Shown here in pieces: positions 1-10,225 of a stretch of 64,000 bases of DNA. The position numbers were made by a program, and so were the translations under genes. A model generated the notes under the pieces. It was not told the origin of the DNA. It saw only the letters and a list, made by a program, of their open reading frames with translations, and did no database searches. Numbering within the stretch: position 1 is the first letter of the stretch; each line of letters opens with the position of its first letter. The stretch spans positions 1 to 64,000 of the forward strand of contig CANQRB010000009.1 of NCBI GenBank assembly GCA_947626145.1. Direction: 5' to 3'. Origin of the DNA: an uncultured Clostridia bacterium (GTDB lineage: Bacteria > Bacillota > Clostridia > UMGS1883).

Positions 1-55
1 ACAGGCCTCGGCTTGGACCGAAACCTGTTTCGTAAATTCTTTCCAGGATTTTACA
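1..55 (-). repeat. Copy A of a dispersed hairpin repeat (inverted relative to copy B)
   Basis: ACAGGCCTCGGCTTGGACCGAAACCTGTTTCGTAAATTCTTTCCAGGATTTT resembles the reverse complement of 63670-63720. Confidence 0.6.
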
Positions 56-103
56 CCACTATTCTTGACATAGAGCCCTATAAAATAAACGTACAAAAGA
101 AAA

Positions 104-130
104 GGTGCGCCCGTTTTGCCTGGGCGCACC
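104..130 (-). terminator. Rho-independent terminator downstream of the 187..741 methyltransferase gene
   Basis: Minus strand reads GGTGCGCCCAGGCAAAACGGGCGCACC followed by TTTTCTTTT. Confidence 0.8.
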
Positions 131-186
131 GAAGCGCGTAATATAAATTTGTGTGAGCTGTCGTACATTTGACGTCAAAAGTGACT

Positions 187-741
187 TTATATTCCTTTTA
201 TTATTACAGCCGAAATGGGCACATCTCCAGTTCGGTTGTAAAAGCGGGTCAGCAGCACGGTGTACCTGTTCGGGTCTAAACCGGCCAGATATTCCAGCAG
301 GGCGTCCCGCTCCCCGTATCCGCTGCGGCCGCCGTAATATATGGAAAGGGAGATTTTGCCGCCGTCACGGAGCAGCCTCAGCCCCGCCTCGATGGCGGCT
401 GTCGTGCTGTCGGCGTGAGTAAAGACCGAGTGGTCTCCGCCGGGGAGCCAGCCAAGATTGAACACGATAAAGTCAACCGTGCCCGGCCCGGCGTATTTGT
501 CCATGTTTGCGTGACTGTCGAGGATGACCTCGGCATTATCCATTCCCAGCTCTTTCAGCCGCTTTTTGGTATTTTCCACGGCTTGGGGCTGGATGTCGAA
601 GGCTTTCACCCGTCCGTCCGGCCCCACAAGACCGCATAATTTTGCCGTGTCATGCCCGTTGCCGGCGGTGGCGTCGATGCACAGGCCGCCCTCCGGCACG
701 GACTCACGGAACAGCTTGTCGTTCAGGGATAGGGTATTCAT
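187..741 (-). CDS. Class I SAM-dependent methyltransferase, putative rRNA methylase (YtqB-like)
   Basis: Motif I-like CIDATAGNGHDTAKL and FNLGWLPGGDHS, typical of the YtqB family. Confidence 0.8.
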   Translation of the reverse strand: MNTLSLNDKLFRESVPEGGLCIDATAGNGHDTAKLCGLVGPDGRVKAFDIQPQAVENTKKRLKELGMDNAEVILDSHANMDKYAGPGTVDFIVFNLGWLPGGDHSVFTHADSTTAAIEAGLRLLRDGGKISLSIYYGGRSGYGERDALLEYLAGLDPNRYTVLLTRFYNRTGDVPISAVIIKGI

Positions 742-2408
742 TATTTGGAGGCCTTTTCCAGACGGTTGATGGCGCTGATGAGGGCGTAAACCGAGGAGGT
801 CATAATGTCGGTGTTCCTTCCCGCGCCCCAGGAGGAGGTCTTGCCGTCGCTTATCTCAATATAGGAGATGGCGCGGCTCTTGCTGCCCTTTTCAAGGGCG
901 TGTTCTTTGTAGGTGACCACCGAGAAGCCCGGGTGGTAGCGGTCGCACAGGGCGTTGCACACGGCGTCAAGACGGCCGTTGCCGTGACCGGCCAGCACAA
1001 GAGTGTCGCCGTTCATTTCGATGGTAACCTCGGCCTCGATGCCGTTGCGCTGTACGTAGTGACATTCCATCAGCTTCATTGGGTCGGAAACGTTGATGAA
1101 GTCCTTGAGGAAGATGTCCAGTACCTCATCGGGAGACAGCTCCTTGTGCAGATGGTCGGATACGGACTTCACCGCGTAACCGAATACCTCCCGCATCTTG
1201 GGGGGAAGATCGTAGCCGAACTGCTTCTCCATCAGATAGCCGATGCCGCCCTTGCCGCTCTGGCTGTTGATGCGGATAACGTCGCTCTCGTACTCACGGC
1301 CCACGTCGTGGGGGTCGATGGGCAGATAGGGCACCGACCAGCCGTCAAGGTGCTTTTCCTCCCGCCAGTTCATGCCCTTGGCGATGGCGTCCTGATGGGA
1401 GCCGCTGAAAGCCGCGAACACCAGCCGTCCGGCGTAGGGACTGCGCTCGCCAACGGTCATGCCAGTGAGGCGCTCATAGGCTGCCACGATGAAGGGCAGA
1501 TTTTCAAGATTTAACTTGGGATCAACGCCGTGGCTGAACATATTCAGGGCAAGAGTTACGATGTCAACGTTGCCGGTGCGCTCACCGTTGCCGAAGAGCG
1601 TTCCCTCAATGCGGTCTCCGCCGGCCAGCAGGCCCAGCTCGCTGTCCGCCACGCCGCAGCCACGGTCGTTGTGAGGGTGCAGGGACAGAACCACGCTGTC
1701 ACGGCGGTTCATGTTGTCGCTCATGTACTCTATCTGGCTGGCGTAAACGTGGGGGAGAGACATCTCCACGGTCACGGGCAGATTGATAATCACCTTGCGG
1801 TCGGGAGTGGGTTGCCATACATCTATAACGGCGTTGCAGACCTCGAGGGCGTACTCGGGCTCGGTGCCGGTGAAGCTTTCGGGAGAGTATTCAAAGAGGA
1901 AGTTTCCCTCCATTTCGGAGGCGATCTCCTTCAGCAGCTTTGCGCCGGAAACGGCTATTTCGGTTATTTCTTCCTTGCTCTTTTTAAAGACCTGTTCGCG
2001 CTGGGCCACGCTCGTGGAGTTGTAAAGGTGTACTATGACGGGGGTCTTGCAGCCCTTCAGGGATTCAAAGGTCTTTCTGATTATGTGTTCCCGTGACTGG
2101 GTCAGAACCTGGATGGTGACGTCCTCGGGAATGAGGTTCTTTTCGATAAGGGCGCGGACAAATTCGTACTCCGTCTCGCTTGCGGCGGGGAAGCCCACCT
2201 CTATCTCCTTGAAGCCCACCTCGACGAGAAGCTGGAAGAATTCAAGCTTTTCCTCAAGACTCATGGGCACCACAAGGGCCTGATTGCCGTCCCGCAGGTC
2301 AACGCTGCACCATACGGGGGCGTGGTCGATGTACTCCTTTTTCGCCCATTTCAATTCATTGACAGGAGGCATAAAGTAGCCCCTTTGATACTTTTGGTAA
2401 TTTTTCAT
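741..2408 (-). CDS. leuA: 2-isopropylmalate synthase (LeuA, long/type 2 form)
   Basis: MKNYQKYQRGYFMPPVNELKWAKKEYIDHAPVWCSVDLRDGNQAL..., LHPHNDRGCGVA, GNGERTGNVD. Start moved to the internal Met after the leader; the ORF track extends into the T-box. Confidence 0.92.
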   Translation of the reverse strand: MKNYQKYQRGYFMPPVNELKWAKKEYIDHAPVWCSVDLRDGNQALVVPMSLEEKLEFFQLLVEVGFKEIEVGFPAASETEYEFVRALIEKNLIPEDVTIQVLTQSREHIIRKTFESLKGCKTPVIVHLYNSTSVAQREQVFKKSKEEITEIAVSGAKLLKEIASEMEGNFLFEYSPESFTGTEPEYALEVCNAVIDVWQPTPDRKVIINLPVTVEMSLPHVYASQIEYMSDNMNRRDSVVLSLHPHNDRGCGVADSELGLLAGGDRIEGTLFGNGERTGNVDIVTLALNMFSHGVDPKLNLENLPFIVAAYERLTGMTVGERSPYAGRLVFAAFSGSHQDAIAKGMNWREEKHLDGWSVPYLPIDPHDVGREYESDVIRINSQSGKGGIGYLMEKQFGYDLPPKMREVFGYAVKSVSDHLHKELSPDEVLDIFLKDFINVSDPMKLMECHYVQRNGIEAEVTIEMNGDTLVLAGHGNGRLDAVCNALCDRYHPGFSVVTYKEHALEKGSKSRAISYIEISDGKTSSWGAGRNTDIMTSSVYALISAINRLEKASK

Positions 2409-2429
2409 AACCGTTGCTCCTTTCAACAT

Positions 2430-2715
2430 TTTTGATTTCCACAAATAAAGGCTCCGTCTCCACATAGAGACGAAGCCGGGCTGCTCCGCGGTACCACTCT
2501 ATTTCGCCATAAAGGCGCACTTTACGGATACGTACATATCCTGCCGCTGTAACGGTCGGCCTCCGTCTTGACCTATGACCCGGCGCGCCGGGGTTCAGCA
2601 AGCGACTCCAAGGCGAGTTCGGACTCTTTCCGTCACCGGCTCACACCGCCCGCCGGCTCTCTGAAAACTTCCGGAATCTTACTACTCCTTTTCACAGTCT
2701 TTGATTATTTGTGTT
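2430..2715 (-). promoter_or_regulatory. T-box leader (predicted Leu, specifier CTC) upstream of leuA
   Basis: Minus strand carries the antiterminator T-box AGAGTGGTACCGCGG, a terminator-like GGCTTCGTCTC...GAGACGGAGCC followed by TTTATTT, and a specifier-like context GAACTCGCCTTGGAGTC (CTC = complement of 2615-2617). Confidence 0.9.
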
Positions 2716-2913
2716 CGATTGTGCTTCTATTATAACATGGAATTTTAAAATTGCAAGTGTTTTTCAAAAATTTTTTCAAAAAATTTTACAGTTAACAAGA
2801 ATTTAACATTCCAGACACTTGAAATTGACCGTCAGTGATGATATAATTACATTGACTTTTTGAATTGACGGACATCATGTCACACAATCCTTTTACATGA
2901 GGAGAGATTATTT

Positions 2914-5900
2914 ATGAAGAAATTTACGGCTTTGGTACTCGCGGCGATAATGCTGCTGGCGGTTGTGCCGGCTGCGGGCGTCGCGGCTGAGGACAGCCTC
3001 AGCGACGGCCTTGTGCTGCGCTATACCTTTGATTCTGACGGCGCGGCCCCTTCCACGGTGAAGGACGTCAGCGGCAACAATTTTAACGGCGTTGTCGTCA
3101 ACGTCAGCCAGCAGGTAGGCGGCGGACGCCCCGGTCAGGGCAGCCAGCAGACCGTCACAAAGCAAATAACGGTGGAAAACGGCGCCGCCGTGTTCCCCGG
3201 TTCCGAAAATGTCAGCTCCGGCTGGCGGGGAACCTATGTTAACGGCGCCGCCATAAAGATACCCGAGGCGGCCCGCAGCGGCCTTGGCGATTACACGGTG
3301 TCCATGTGGGTCAAGGCCGATGGGGAGTATTCCTTCAGCGGGGTGCCTCAGCGGTTCTTTGACTTCGGCGTAAGCACGACCGACAGTATTTTCCTGCGTT
3401 ACCAGCTGAGCAGCGGTGAGCTTCGCTTCCAGGACAGGGGCATCGCCTCCGGCAAGGACGATACGGCCAGCTACGCTCAGCAGACCGGCGTGAACGATAT
3501 GGTCGACAAGTGGGCCCTGCTCACTGTTGTTTACAGTAAAAACGAACAGAAGGCCACCGTCTACGTGAACGGCGAGGAGCTTATGAGCAAGACCGGTCTC
3601 CGCCGCAGCATCGGCGACATTTCCGCCCTTTCAGACCAGACCTACGGCATGTATCTGGGCCGCACAATGTGGTACAACGACGGGGAAAAGGCCAACAATC
3701 CCGAATACAAGGGCCTGATGGACGACGTGCGCATATACCGCCGTACCCTCGGCGCGGACGAGGTAATGGAGCTGTATAAGACCACCAATCCCGAAGGGGA
3801 CAAGACGGTCACCGGGGCCGCTGCTCCGGACGATGTTTATACCCTTGCGGGCGTGGCCCCGGCCCTGCCCGCCACGGTAAAGGTGACTCTCGCCAACGGC
3901 TCCGAGGAGTATGCCGAGGTAATATGGGAAGACGTTGCCGCCGGCAAGTACGCCGCCGTGGGAACCTTTACTGTCAACGGTACAGTGAAAGGCACCGCTA
4001 TAAGCGTACAGGTGACCGTTCACGTGGTGAGTGAGCCCGAGGACAGCATCAAGAGCGGCCTGATAGCCAGCTATACCTTTGACGGTGACGGCTCCGAGCC
4101 CACGGTCATAAAGGATGTGAGCGGCAGCGGCAACGACGCCCTTGTCCTCAACAACGTAAGAAATGATTTCTTTGAAGGTACAGTCGATAACCATATAACC
4201 GTTGCTAACGGCGCGGCGGTGTTCCCCGGCTGCACGGAGCATACAAACTGGTGGGGCGAGGCCGACGGCACGGACGCCGGAGCGGCCCTCCAACTCCCCA
4301 ATGACTTCAACCGCGGCGTTAACAGCTACACTGTTTCCATGTGGGTCAAGGCCGACAGCGAGTATATTTACGCCGACAGGTACCAGCGGCTCTTTGACTT
4401 CGGCAACCGCGGCGGAGACCTGGACGACAGCATTTACGCCGCCTATTTCCTTAAGCAGGACCGTTTGGACGTTTACGACTATCGGGACAACAATCGGGCG
4501 GGCGTCGAACACTACTTTAACGGCGAGGGGCCCTTCACCGACAGGTGGGGAATGCTGACTGTCTCTTATGATTACGCCTCAAAGAAGGCAGACGTTTATG
4601 TGAACGGAGAAAAAATTGAGACTATAGAGAATATGCCCCGGGGCCTTGACGGGCTCGGATCCCTCAACGACAATTCCAACGGCCTGTACATCGGCCGCAA
4701 TATCTGGTCAAACCAGATACTCGACTCAAATCCGGACTTTAAGGGCCAGATGGACAATATTCGTATTTACGGCCGCAGCCTTGGAGAGGCAGAGGTCGAG
4801 GCCCTCTACAACGCGACCAATCCTCAGAAAAAGGCCGTAATAACAAGGAATATAAGCGTGTTGGACGCCGACGGAAGGGAGATATACAACACCTCCGAAA
4901 CTGTTGACGGCTGGGAGAACAGCCGTTACACGGATAAGCCCGAGGAAACCTATACCTATGGCGGAAAGGTGTATTATCTGCTGAAAGAGCTTTCCGATCT
5001 GACCATAGAAAACGTTGACGACACGGATCGCTCCGTTACCGTTGTGTACACGGTCAAGACCGCGTCCTTTGAAAAGGCCGCCGTGGCCGACACTTACACC
5101 TCGACACAGAACAACGGCAACGACAATTACGGTAACGACGATCTTCGCGTCACCTCCACAGGGGGCGACGGCAAGGCTTCGTATGACCGTTACGCTTTCA
5201 TTCGTTTCCCGGGCAGCGACGGATATATTTTCGGCGGCAGCCTCAAGGTGTTTGTGGACAAGATAGAAAACAACCGCTACACCACTTATACCCTTCACGC
5301 CATTGATAAGGAATACGCGGAATGGAACGAATACGGTCTCAAGTGGAGCAATCAGGGCGATATCGTAAACAACTCCACAGAGATTGCCACCGCCGGACTG
5401 AGCCCGAGCGTAAAGGGCGAGTGGCTTGAGTTCGATATTTCCGAATATCTGCGGAACAATCCCGGTCGGGAATACTACAGCTTTTACATCTCATGCGACA
5501 CCTGCGCGACCTATATTTATTCCCGTGAGAACGGTGAAAATCCTCCCACTATCTCCTATTTGTCCGAGGGACAGCTTGTGACGGTGAATTACATGGCCGA
5601 CGGTACGACGCTCCTGACCGAGACGGTGCCCGCGCCAAAGGGACAGACGTTCACCTATGACGGTCGGCGGAACCTTATCGCAAAGGACGGCAAGGTATAC
5701 GTTTACGGCTCCGGCGCGTCCATGGATAAGGTGGACGAGGAGCACAGCGTCATGACGATAATTATGAAGGAAACCGATGATTACGGCTTTGAGGACATAA
5801 CGGCCAGCGCCTACTATGACGAGGCCGCTCCGCTGCCCGGCACCGCCGTTCTCAAGACGGGGGACTACAGCTTGGAGCTGCCCGTGGTATTTGATCAGAT

Positions 5901-8178
5901 AGTCATGGGCCAGGTCGGAGTGTTCGAGGTTACGGGCGTTGCGGAAGGTCTCGACGTACCGGCGACGGTCAAGGCCTATGGCCGGTATTATAACGAAAAC
6001 GGCGATCTTCTTGGCTACGCCAGCAAGGTAAAGATAAGATACCTTTCGGCCGACGGCGGCTATGAGGCGAATCCCGTTGAAGTGGAGCAGCTGCTCACCG
6101 GCAGTTCGATCAGCGCCGATCTTATCAATTACTATCCCCAGCTTGAAAATGCCGGTGTTGACGGGGACAACCGGATCACCGAACCCTATCAGACGGTAAC
6201 GGTCACCGGTGAGCTGAAAGACGGCGTCAGCGCCGACGCCGGCGCATACTTGGAAGGCGACGACCCGTCCGCATACACACTGAATGTCACCGGCACCGCG
6301 GCCAATGTTTCCGACGAGCCGGGCGCAGTCGCCGTGATCGCCGCCAGATATGACGGCAGCGGCAAGCTCGTGGGAGTTGACACTGATAAAGTTTCACTCA
6401 ATGCCGGCATGACCGGCCGCGAGGAGCTGAGCTGTAAATTTGACTATAACAGAGAGACCGAAGAAGATTTGAGGATTTACGTCTGGAGCCTTGCCGAGGC
6501 ACGGCCCCTGAGCGAGGTCATTCTGGCCTCGGAGCTTCATATCGCCGATGTTGCCGGGCTCATTCCCGAATACGGCGATGTAAAGGAAAATGTGCTCCGG
6601 GCCAATGACTACTATCAGGCGCACAACGGCGCCAACGCCCGCACCTTCTGGGATATAGCGGCCTATCACACCGGTAATATGGAGACGTATTTCACCTTTG
6701 GCGGCGATAATTATCTCGACTACTCCTTTGAATGGGCAAATTCCAGAAACTGGATGGGTAACCGCAACACTTCCACTCCCAAGGAGCAGTGGACATGGAA
6801 CTATCCCTCCGGCGACAGCGACAATACCACCGATGTGCTCTTCGGCGACTGGCAGATATGCTTCCAGACCTTCCTTGACCTGTATCTCGTCGAACCCGAT
6901 AGGGCCAATATCAGCCGCGTTGAGGAAGTCATGGGCTATCAGATAACCAAGGAGGACGACGATTACTGGTGGTGGGCCGACGCTCTGTACATGGTGCCAC
7001 CCATATTGACGAAGATGTACCTTAACACCGGCGACATTACCTATATAGACAAGCTCTATGACTACTATCGGTTCTCTGCCGAACTCATGTACGACGGCGA
7101 CTGCGGCATACCCAACAGAGGAACCTCCGAATTTGTCAAGGGCGAGGAATATACCACCTCTGCGGAAAGCTATAAGAAGAACGGCAGCGCCTTCTCCAAT
7201 CCGGACAATTATGCAAACCTGTTCTATCGGGATTCCAACTATGTATATCCCTTAAACGCCAACTCCGGCCACGAGGGCGAAAAGAACTTCTGGGCCAGGG
7301 GCAACGGCTGGGTGTTCGCCGGACTGGCAAAGATACTCACCGACCTTCCCGAGAGCCACGAAAGCTATCCTTACTTTGTAAATCTGTACAGAGAAATGGC
7401 GGCGGCCATTATCGCCTGCCAGCGGCAGGACGATGAGGGACGGGGCTTCTGGACCCAGTCAATGCTTCAGGATTATCCCAAGGGTCAGAACGGCAACAGC
7501 TGGGGCTACGAGACCAGCGGAACGGCCTTCTTCACCTACGGCCTGTTCTGGGGCCTCAACAGCGGCCTGCTGGACGAGGGTAAATATCTTGAACCCGCGC
7601 TGCGCGGCTGGAAGTACCTTTCCGAGGTGGCTCTTCAGGACAGCGGCAAGGTGGGCTATACACAGGCCATCGGCTCCAACGCCACTCAGGCCACGGCCCA
7701 GTCCTCCGAACAGTCCTTCGGTTACGGCGCTTTCCTCCTTGCGGGCTGCGAGGTATCCCGCTGGGTGGGCGGCGTTGAGGAAAACAACGCCGATTACCTT
7801 AAGCGTCGGCTCCGGAACGCGATCGCTTTCAGCGGCGGAAAAATGTACTTTGACGGCGAGACTGCCGACAGCGGCGCCTTTGTCGAGGGCGGCACTCTTT
7901 ATCTGCCGGTGATTGAGACAGCCGAAAAGCTGGGCTTCAATGCCGTTAGCTCCGGCGGCGGATGCAATCTTACCGATGAGGTAAACGGCGGAACGAAGGC
8001 CGTTGAGGACGTCGTGGACAGGAACGGCGATCTCTACGCTCCCGCCGATTCGCTGGCGGCGGCTATGGACCGCTATGCGACCGTTTGGAACGGCGTCACC
8101 GTCATAAGCCATAAGCGGGCTGTGTTCTACGGTTGTGAGGATGCTGTGACTGATTATCTCAGCGACTTACTTAAGTAA
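2914..8178 (+). CDS. Secreted multidomain protein: signal peptide, two LamG/ConA-like domains, DNRLRE-like region, GH88/GH105-like (unsaturated rhamnogalacturonyl hydrolase) domain, C-terminal copper-amine-oxidase-N-like domain
   Basis: N-terminal signal MKKFTALVLAAIMLLAVVPAAGVAA. Duplicated YTFDxDG...VKDVSGN...YTVSMWVKAD...NGLYIGRN. FWARGNGWVFAGLAKIL and related GH105 motifs. C-term KMYFDGETADSGAFVEGGTLYLPVIETAEKLGF. Confidence 0.83.
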   Translation: MKKFTALVLAAIMLLAVVPAAGVAAEDSLSDGLVLRYTFDSDGAAPSTVKDVSGNNFNGVVVNVSQQVGGGRPGQGSQQTVTKQITVENGAAVFPGSENVSSGWRGTYVNGAAIKIPEAARSGLGDYTVSMWVKADGEYSFSGVPQRFFDFGVSTTDSIFLRYQLSSGELRFQDRGIASGKDDTASYAQQTGVNDMVDKWALLTVVYSKNEQKATVYVNGEELMSKTGLRRSIGDISALSDQTYGMYLGRTMWYNDGEKANNPEYKGLMDDVRIYRRTLGADEVMELYKTTNPEGDKTVTGAAAPDDVYTLAGVAPALPATVKVTLANGSEEYAEVIWEDVAAGKYAAVGTFTVNGTVKGTAISVQVTVHVVSEPEDSIKSGLIASYTFDGDGSEPTVIKDVSGSGNDALVLNNVRNDFFEGTVDNHITVANGAAVFPGCTEHTNWWGEADGTDAGAALQLPNDFNRGVNSYTVSMWVKADSEYIYADRYQRLFDFGNRGGDLDDSIYAAYFLKQDRLDVYDYRDNNRAGVEHYFNGEGPFTDRWGMLTVSYDYASKKADVYVNGEKIETIENMPRGLDGLGSLNDNSNGLYIGRNIWSNQILDSNPDFKGQMDNIRIYGRSLGEAEVEALYNATNPQKKAVITRNISVLDADGREIYNTSETVDGWENSRYTDKPEETYTYGGKVYYLLKELSDLTIENVDDTDRSVTVVYTVKTASFEKAAVADTYTSTQNNGNDNYGNDDLRVTSTGGDGKASYDRYAFIRFPGSDGYIFGGSLKVFVDKIENNRYTTYTLHAIDKEYAEWNEYGLKWSNQGDIVNNSTEIATAGLSPSVKGEWLEFDISEYLRNNPGREYYSFYISCDTCATYIYSRENGENPPTISYLSEGQLVTVNYMADGTTLLTETVPAPKGQTFTYDGRRNLIAKDGKVYVYGSGASMDKVDEEHSVMTIIMKETDDYGFEDITASAYYDEAAPLPGTAVLKTGDYSLELPVVFDQIVMGQVGVFEVTGVAEGLDVPATVKAYGRYYNENGDLLGYASKVKIRYLSADGGYEANPVEVEQLLTGSSISADLINYYPQLENAGVDGDNRITEPYQTVTVTGELKDGVSADAGAYLEGDDPSAYTLNVTGTAANVSDEPGAVAVIAARYDGSGKLVGVDTDKVSLNAGMTGREELSCKFDYNRETEEDLRIYVWSLAEARPLSEVILASELHIADVAGLIPEYGDVKENVLRANDYYQAHNGANARTFWDIAAYHTGNMETYFTFGGDNYLDYSFEWANSRNWMGNRNTSTPKEQWTWNYPSGDSDNTTDVLFGDWQICFQTFLDLYLVEPDRANISRVEEVMGYQITKEDDDYWWWADALYMVPPILTKMYLNTGDITYIDKLYDYYRFSAELMYDGDCGIPNRGTSEFVKGEEYTTSAESYKKNGSAFSNPDNYANLFYRDSNYVYPLNANSGHEGEKNFWARGNGWVFAGLAKILTDLPESHESYPYFVNLYREMAAAIIACQRQDDEGRGFWTQSMLQDYPKGQNGNSWGYETSGTAFFTYGLFWGLNSGLLDEGKYLEPALRGWKYLSEVALQDSGKVGYTQAIGSNATQATAQSSEQSFGYGAFLLAGCEVSRWVGGVEENNADYLKRRLRNAIAFSGGKMYFDGETADSGAFVEGGTLYLPVIETAEKLGFNAVSSGGGCNLTDEVNGGTKAVEDVVDRNGDLYAPADSLAAAMDRYATVWNGVTVISHKRAVFYGCEDAVTDYLSDLLK

Positions 8179-8191
8179 AAATAAAATGTAA

Positions 8192-8220
8192 AGGGCGCGT
8201 CTCTCATCGGAGGCGCGCCC
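8192..8220 (+). terminator. Intrinsic terminator-like hairpin between convergent genes
   Basis: GGGCGCGTCTCTCATCGGAGGCGCGCCC followed by ATTGTTTATT. Confidence 0.6.
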
Positions 8221-8228
8221 ATTGTTTA

Positions 8229-8744
8229 TTAATATTCTATGCCTAATCTGGCGGAGATACCGCCGTGATAAGGGTGTTTTATGGCGTTGATCTCGCTTAC
8301 GTAGTCGGCGGCGGCGAGAAAGGCCGCGTCCGGGCCCCTGCCGGTGAGCACAAGCTCAAGCTCCGGCGGCTTTTGCAGCACGAGCCGCCCGGCAAGCTCC
8401 CGGTCAATCAGGCCGTGGCGGTACGCGGAATTGAACTCGTCAAGTATGAGCATATCGCGTTCAGGCAGGAGGGTCTCCGCTCGGCGGAGGAGGCCGTTGT
8501 GGCATAAGGTTATCCCCGCCCTGTCGGCCTCCGTCATTTTGGCGGGAAAGCCGTAATCCCTGTCACAGCGCTCCACCGTGATCCCCGGAATGATGGGTAG
8601 GGAGTTGAGCTCGGAGGAAAACCGTCCCTTCATCAGTTGGACTATGTGTACTCTCATTCCGGCCCCCGCCGCCCTTACTGCCAGTCCCAGAGCGGCGGTC
8701 GTCTTTCCCTTTCCGTCGCCGCAGTAAATGTGGATAAGTCCCAT
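8229..8744 (-). CDS. cobO: Cob(I)yrinic acid a,c-diamide adenosyltransferase (CobO/BtuR family)
   Basis: MGLIHIYCGDGKGKTTAALGLAVRAAGAGMRV, DMLILDEFNSAY, LTGRGP. Confidence 0.92.
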   Translation of the reverse strand: MGLIHIYCGDGKGKTTAALGLAVRAAGAGMRVHIVQLMKGRFSSELNSLPIIPGITVERCDRDYGFPAKMTEADRAGITLCHNGLLRRAETLLPERDMLILDEFNSAYRHGLIDRELAGRLVLQKPPELELVLTGRGPDAAFLAAADYVSEINAIKHPYHGGISARLGIEY

Positions 8745-10225
8745 CAGGCTCCCTCCCGTATGATTTTATATATCATATCCATGTCCAGACTCCGCCTCAC
8801 CTCGGCGGCCAGCAGTTTGTACTTTGACTCCCTGAAAACCCGGCGATCGACGGCCTTGCCGGTGTATTTCAGGCCCTTGCGCCCGAACAGCGCTTTGACG
8901 AGGGCTCCGGAAACGTCCGCACGGTCAAAGACCCCGTGAAGATATGTGCCGCAGACGCTGCCCCTGACCACTCCGTCCGTTCGGCCGTTTTCCAAAATCA
9001 AAAGTCCTTTTTCGTCTGAGCGCGTTTCGCCCATATGGATCTCATAGCCCTCGGTCATGGCTCCATTAAGGCAGGAGAAAAAGCCTTCCTCAACGGAAAA
9101 ACGCCCACGTGTTCGGGCGCAGAGCTTTTCGCCCCGAAGCCTTGTCTCAATGTTCAACAGCCCGAGACCGGCGGTCTCGCCCCCTCCCTCGGCGGCTTCC
9201 AGATCGGAAATTTTTCTGCCCAGCAGCTGATAACCGCCGCAGATGCCGAAAACCGGCGTCCCCACCGAGACTAGCCTTTGGATAGCGGGCGCGAAGCCCG
9301 TCTCTCGCAGCCAGTTCATGTCGGAAACTGTGCTCTTTGTGCCTGGTAGGATGAGAAGGTCGGGTTCACCCAGGCCGGAGGGGCGGCTCACGAACCGGAG
9401 ACCCACGCCGTCAAACTGGAAAAATACGTCGAAGTCGGTGAAATTGGATATTCTGGGCAGCCGTATCACCGCTATGTCTATGAGGCCGTCCCTGTTTTGC
9501 GTCAGCTTTTCGCTTAGACTGTCCTCGTCCTCGAGTCCGGTCTCTATCCATGGCACGACGCCGGCCACAGGCTTGCCGCTTCGTTCCTCGAGGATGTTTA
9601 CCCCGCTGTCGAAGAGACTCCGGTCGCCGCGGAACTTGTTAACGATAAGGGCCTTAACCCGCTGTCTTTCTTCCGGCTCCAGAAGCATGAGCGTACCTAA
9701 AAGCTGAGCGAAAACTCCGCCCCTGTCTATGTCGCCCACCAGCAGCACCGGTGAGCCGGTTAGCTTTGCGAGACCCATGTTGACGATGTCGTCCTTCTTC
9801 AGGTTCAGCTCCACCGGACTGCCGGCCCCCTCGATGACGATAAGGTCGTAGGCTCGGGCGAGCTGCCTGTATGCGTCCATAATTTCGTGGATTAAATCTT
9901 TCTTATACTTAAAATAATCCACCGCCCGCATATTGCCACGCACCCTGCCGTTTACGATTACCTGAGAACCCATGTCGGTGCCGGGCTTGAGCAGTATGGG
10001 GTTCATGAGGGCGCTGGGCTCGGTTCCGGCGGCCTCGGCCTGCATGGCCTGGGCACGGCCTATTTCCAGTCCGTCCGGCGTCACGAAGGAGTTGAGGGCC
10101 ATATTCTGGCTTTTAAAGGGCGCCACACTGTACCCGTCCTCACGGAATATCCGGCAGAGGGCTGCTGTCAGCAGGCTTTTTCCCACGTTTGACATGGTGC
10201 CCTGGAGCATGATTGAGCTTGACAT
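8744..10225 (-). CDS. cbiP: Cobyric acid synthase (CbiP/CobQ)
   Basis: MLQGTMSNVGKSLLTAALCRIFREDGYSVAPFKSQNMALNSFVTPDGLEIGRAQAMQAEAA; GATase motif VFGICGGYQLLG. Confidence 0.95.
   Translation of the reverse strand: MSSSIMLQGTMSNVGKSLLTAALCRIFREDGYSVAPFKSQNMALNSFVTPDGLEIGRAQAMQAEAAGTEPSALMNPILLKPGTDMGSQVIVNGRVRGNMRAVDYFKYKKDLIHEIMDAYRQLARAYDLIVIEGAGSPVELNLKKDDIVNMGLAKLTGSPVLLVGDIDRGGVFAQLLGTLMLLEPEERQRVKALIVNKFRGDRSLFDSGVNILEERSGKPVAGVVPWIETGLEDEDSLSEKLTQNRDGLIDIAVIRLPRISNFTDFDVFFQFDGVGLRFVSRPSGLGEPDLLILPGTKSTVSDMNWLRETGFAPAIQRLVSVGTPVFGICGGYQLLGRKISDLEAAEGGGETAGLGLLNIETRLRGEKLCARTRGRFSVEEGFFSCLNGAMTEGYEIHMGETRSDEKGLLILENGRTDGVVRGSVCGTYLHGVFDRADVSGALVKALFGRKGLKYTGKAVDRRVFRESKYKLLAAEVRRSLDMDMIYKIIREGA

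Noticed and set aside
642-2096. Plus-strand ORFs opposite leuA (642..1514, 1530..2096)
   Set aside because: Antisense to a clearly conserved LeuA; no recognisable protein features.
2356-2601. Minus-strand ORF 2356..2601
   Set aside because: Lies over the T-box antiterminator and terminator.
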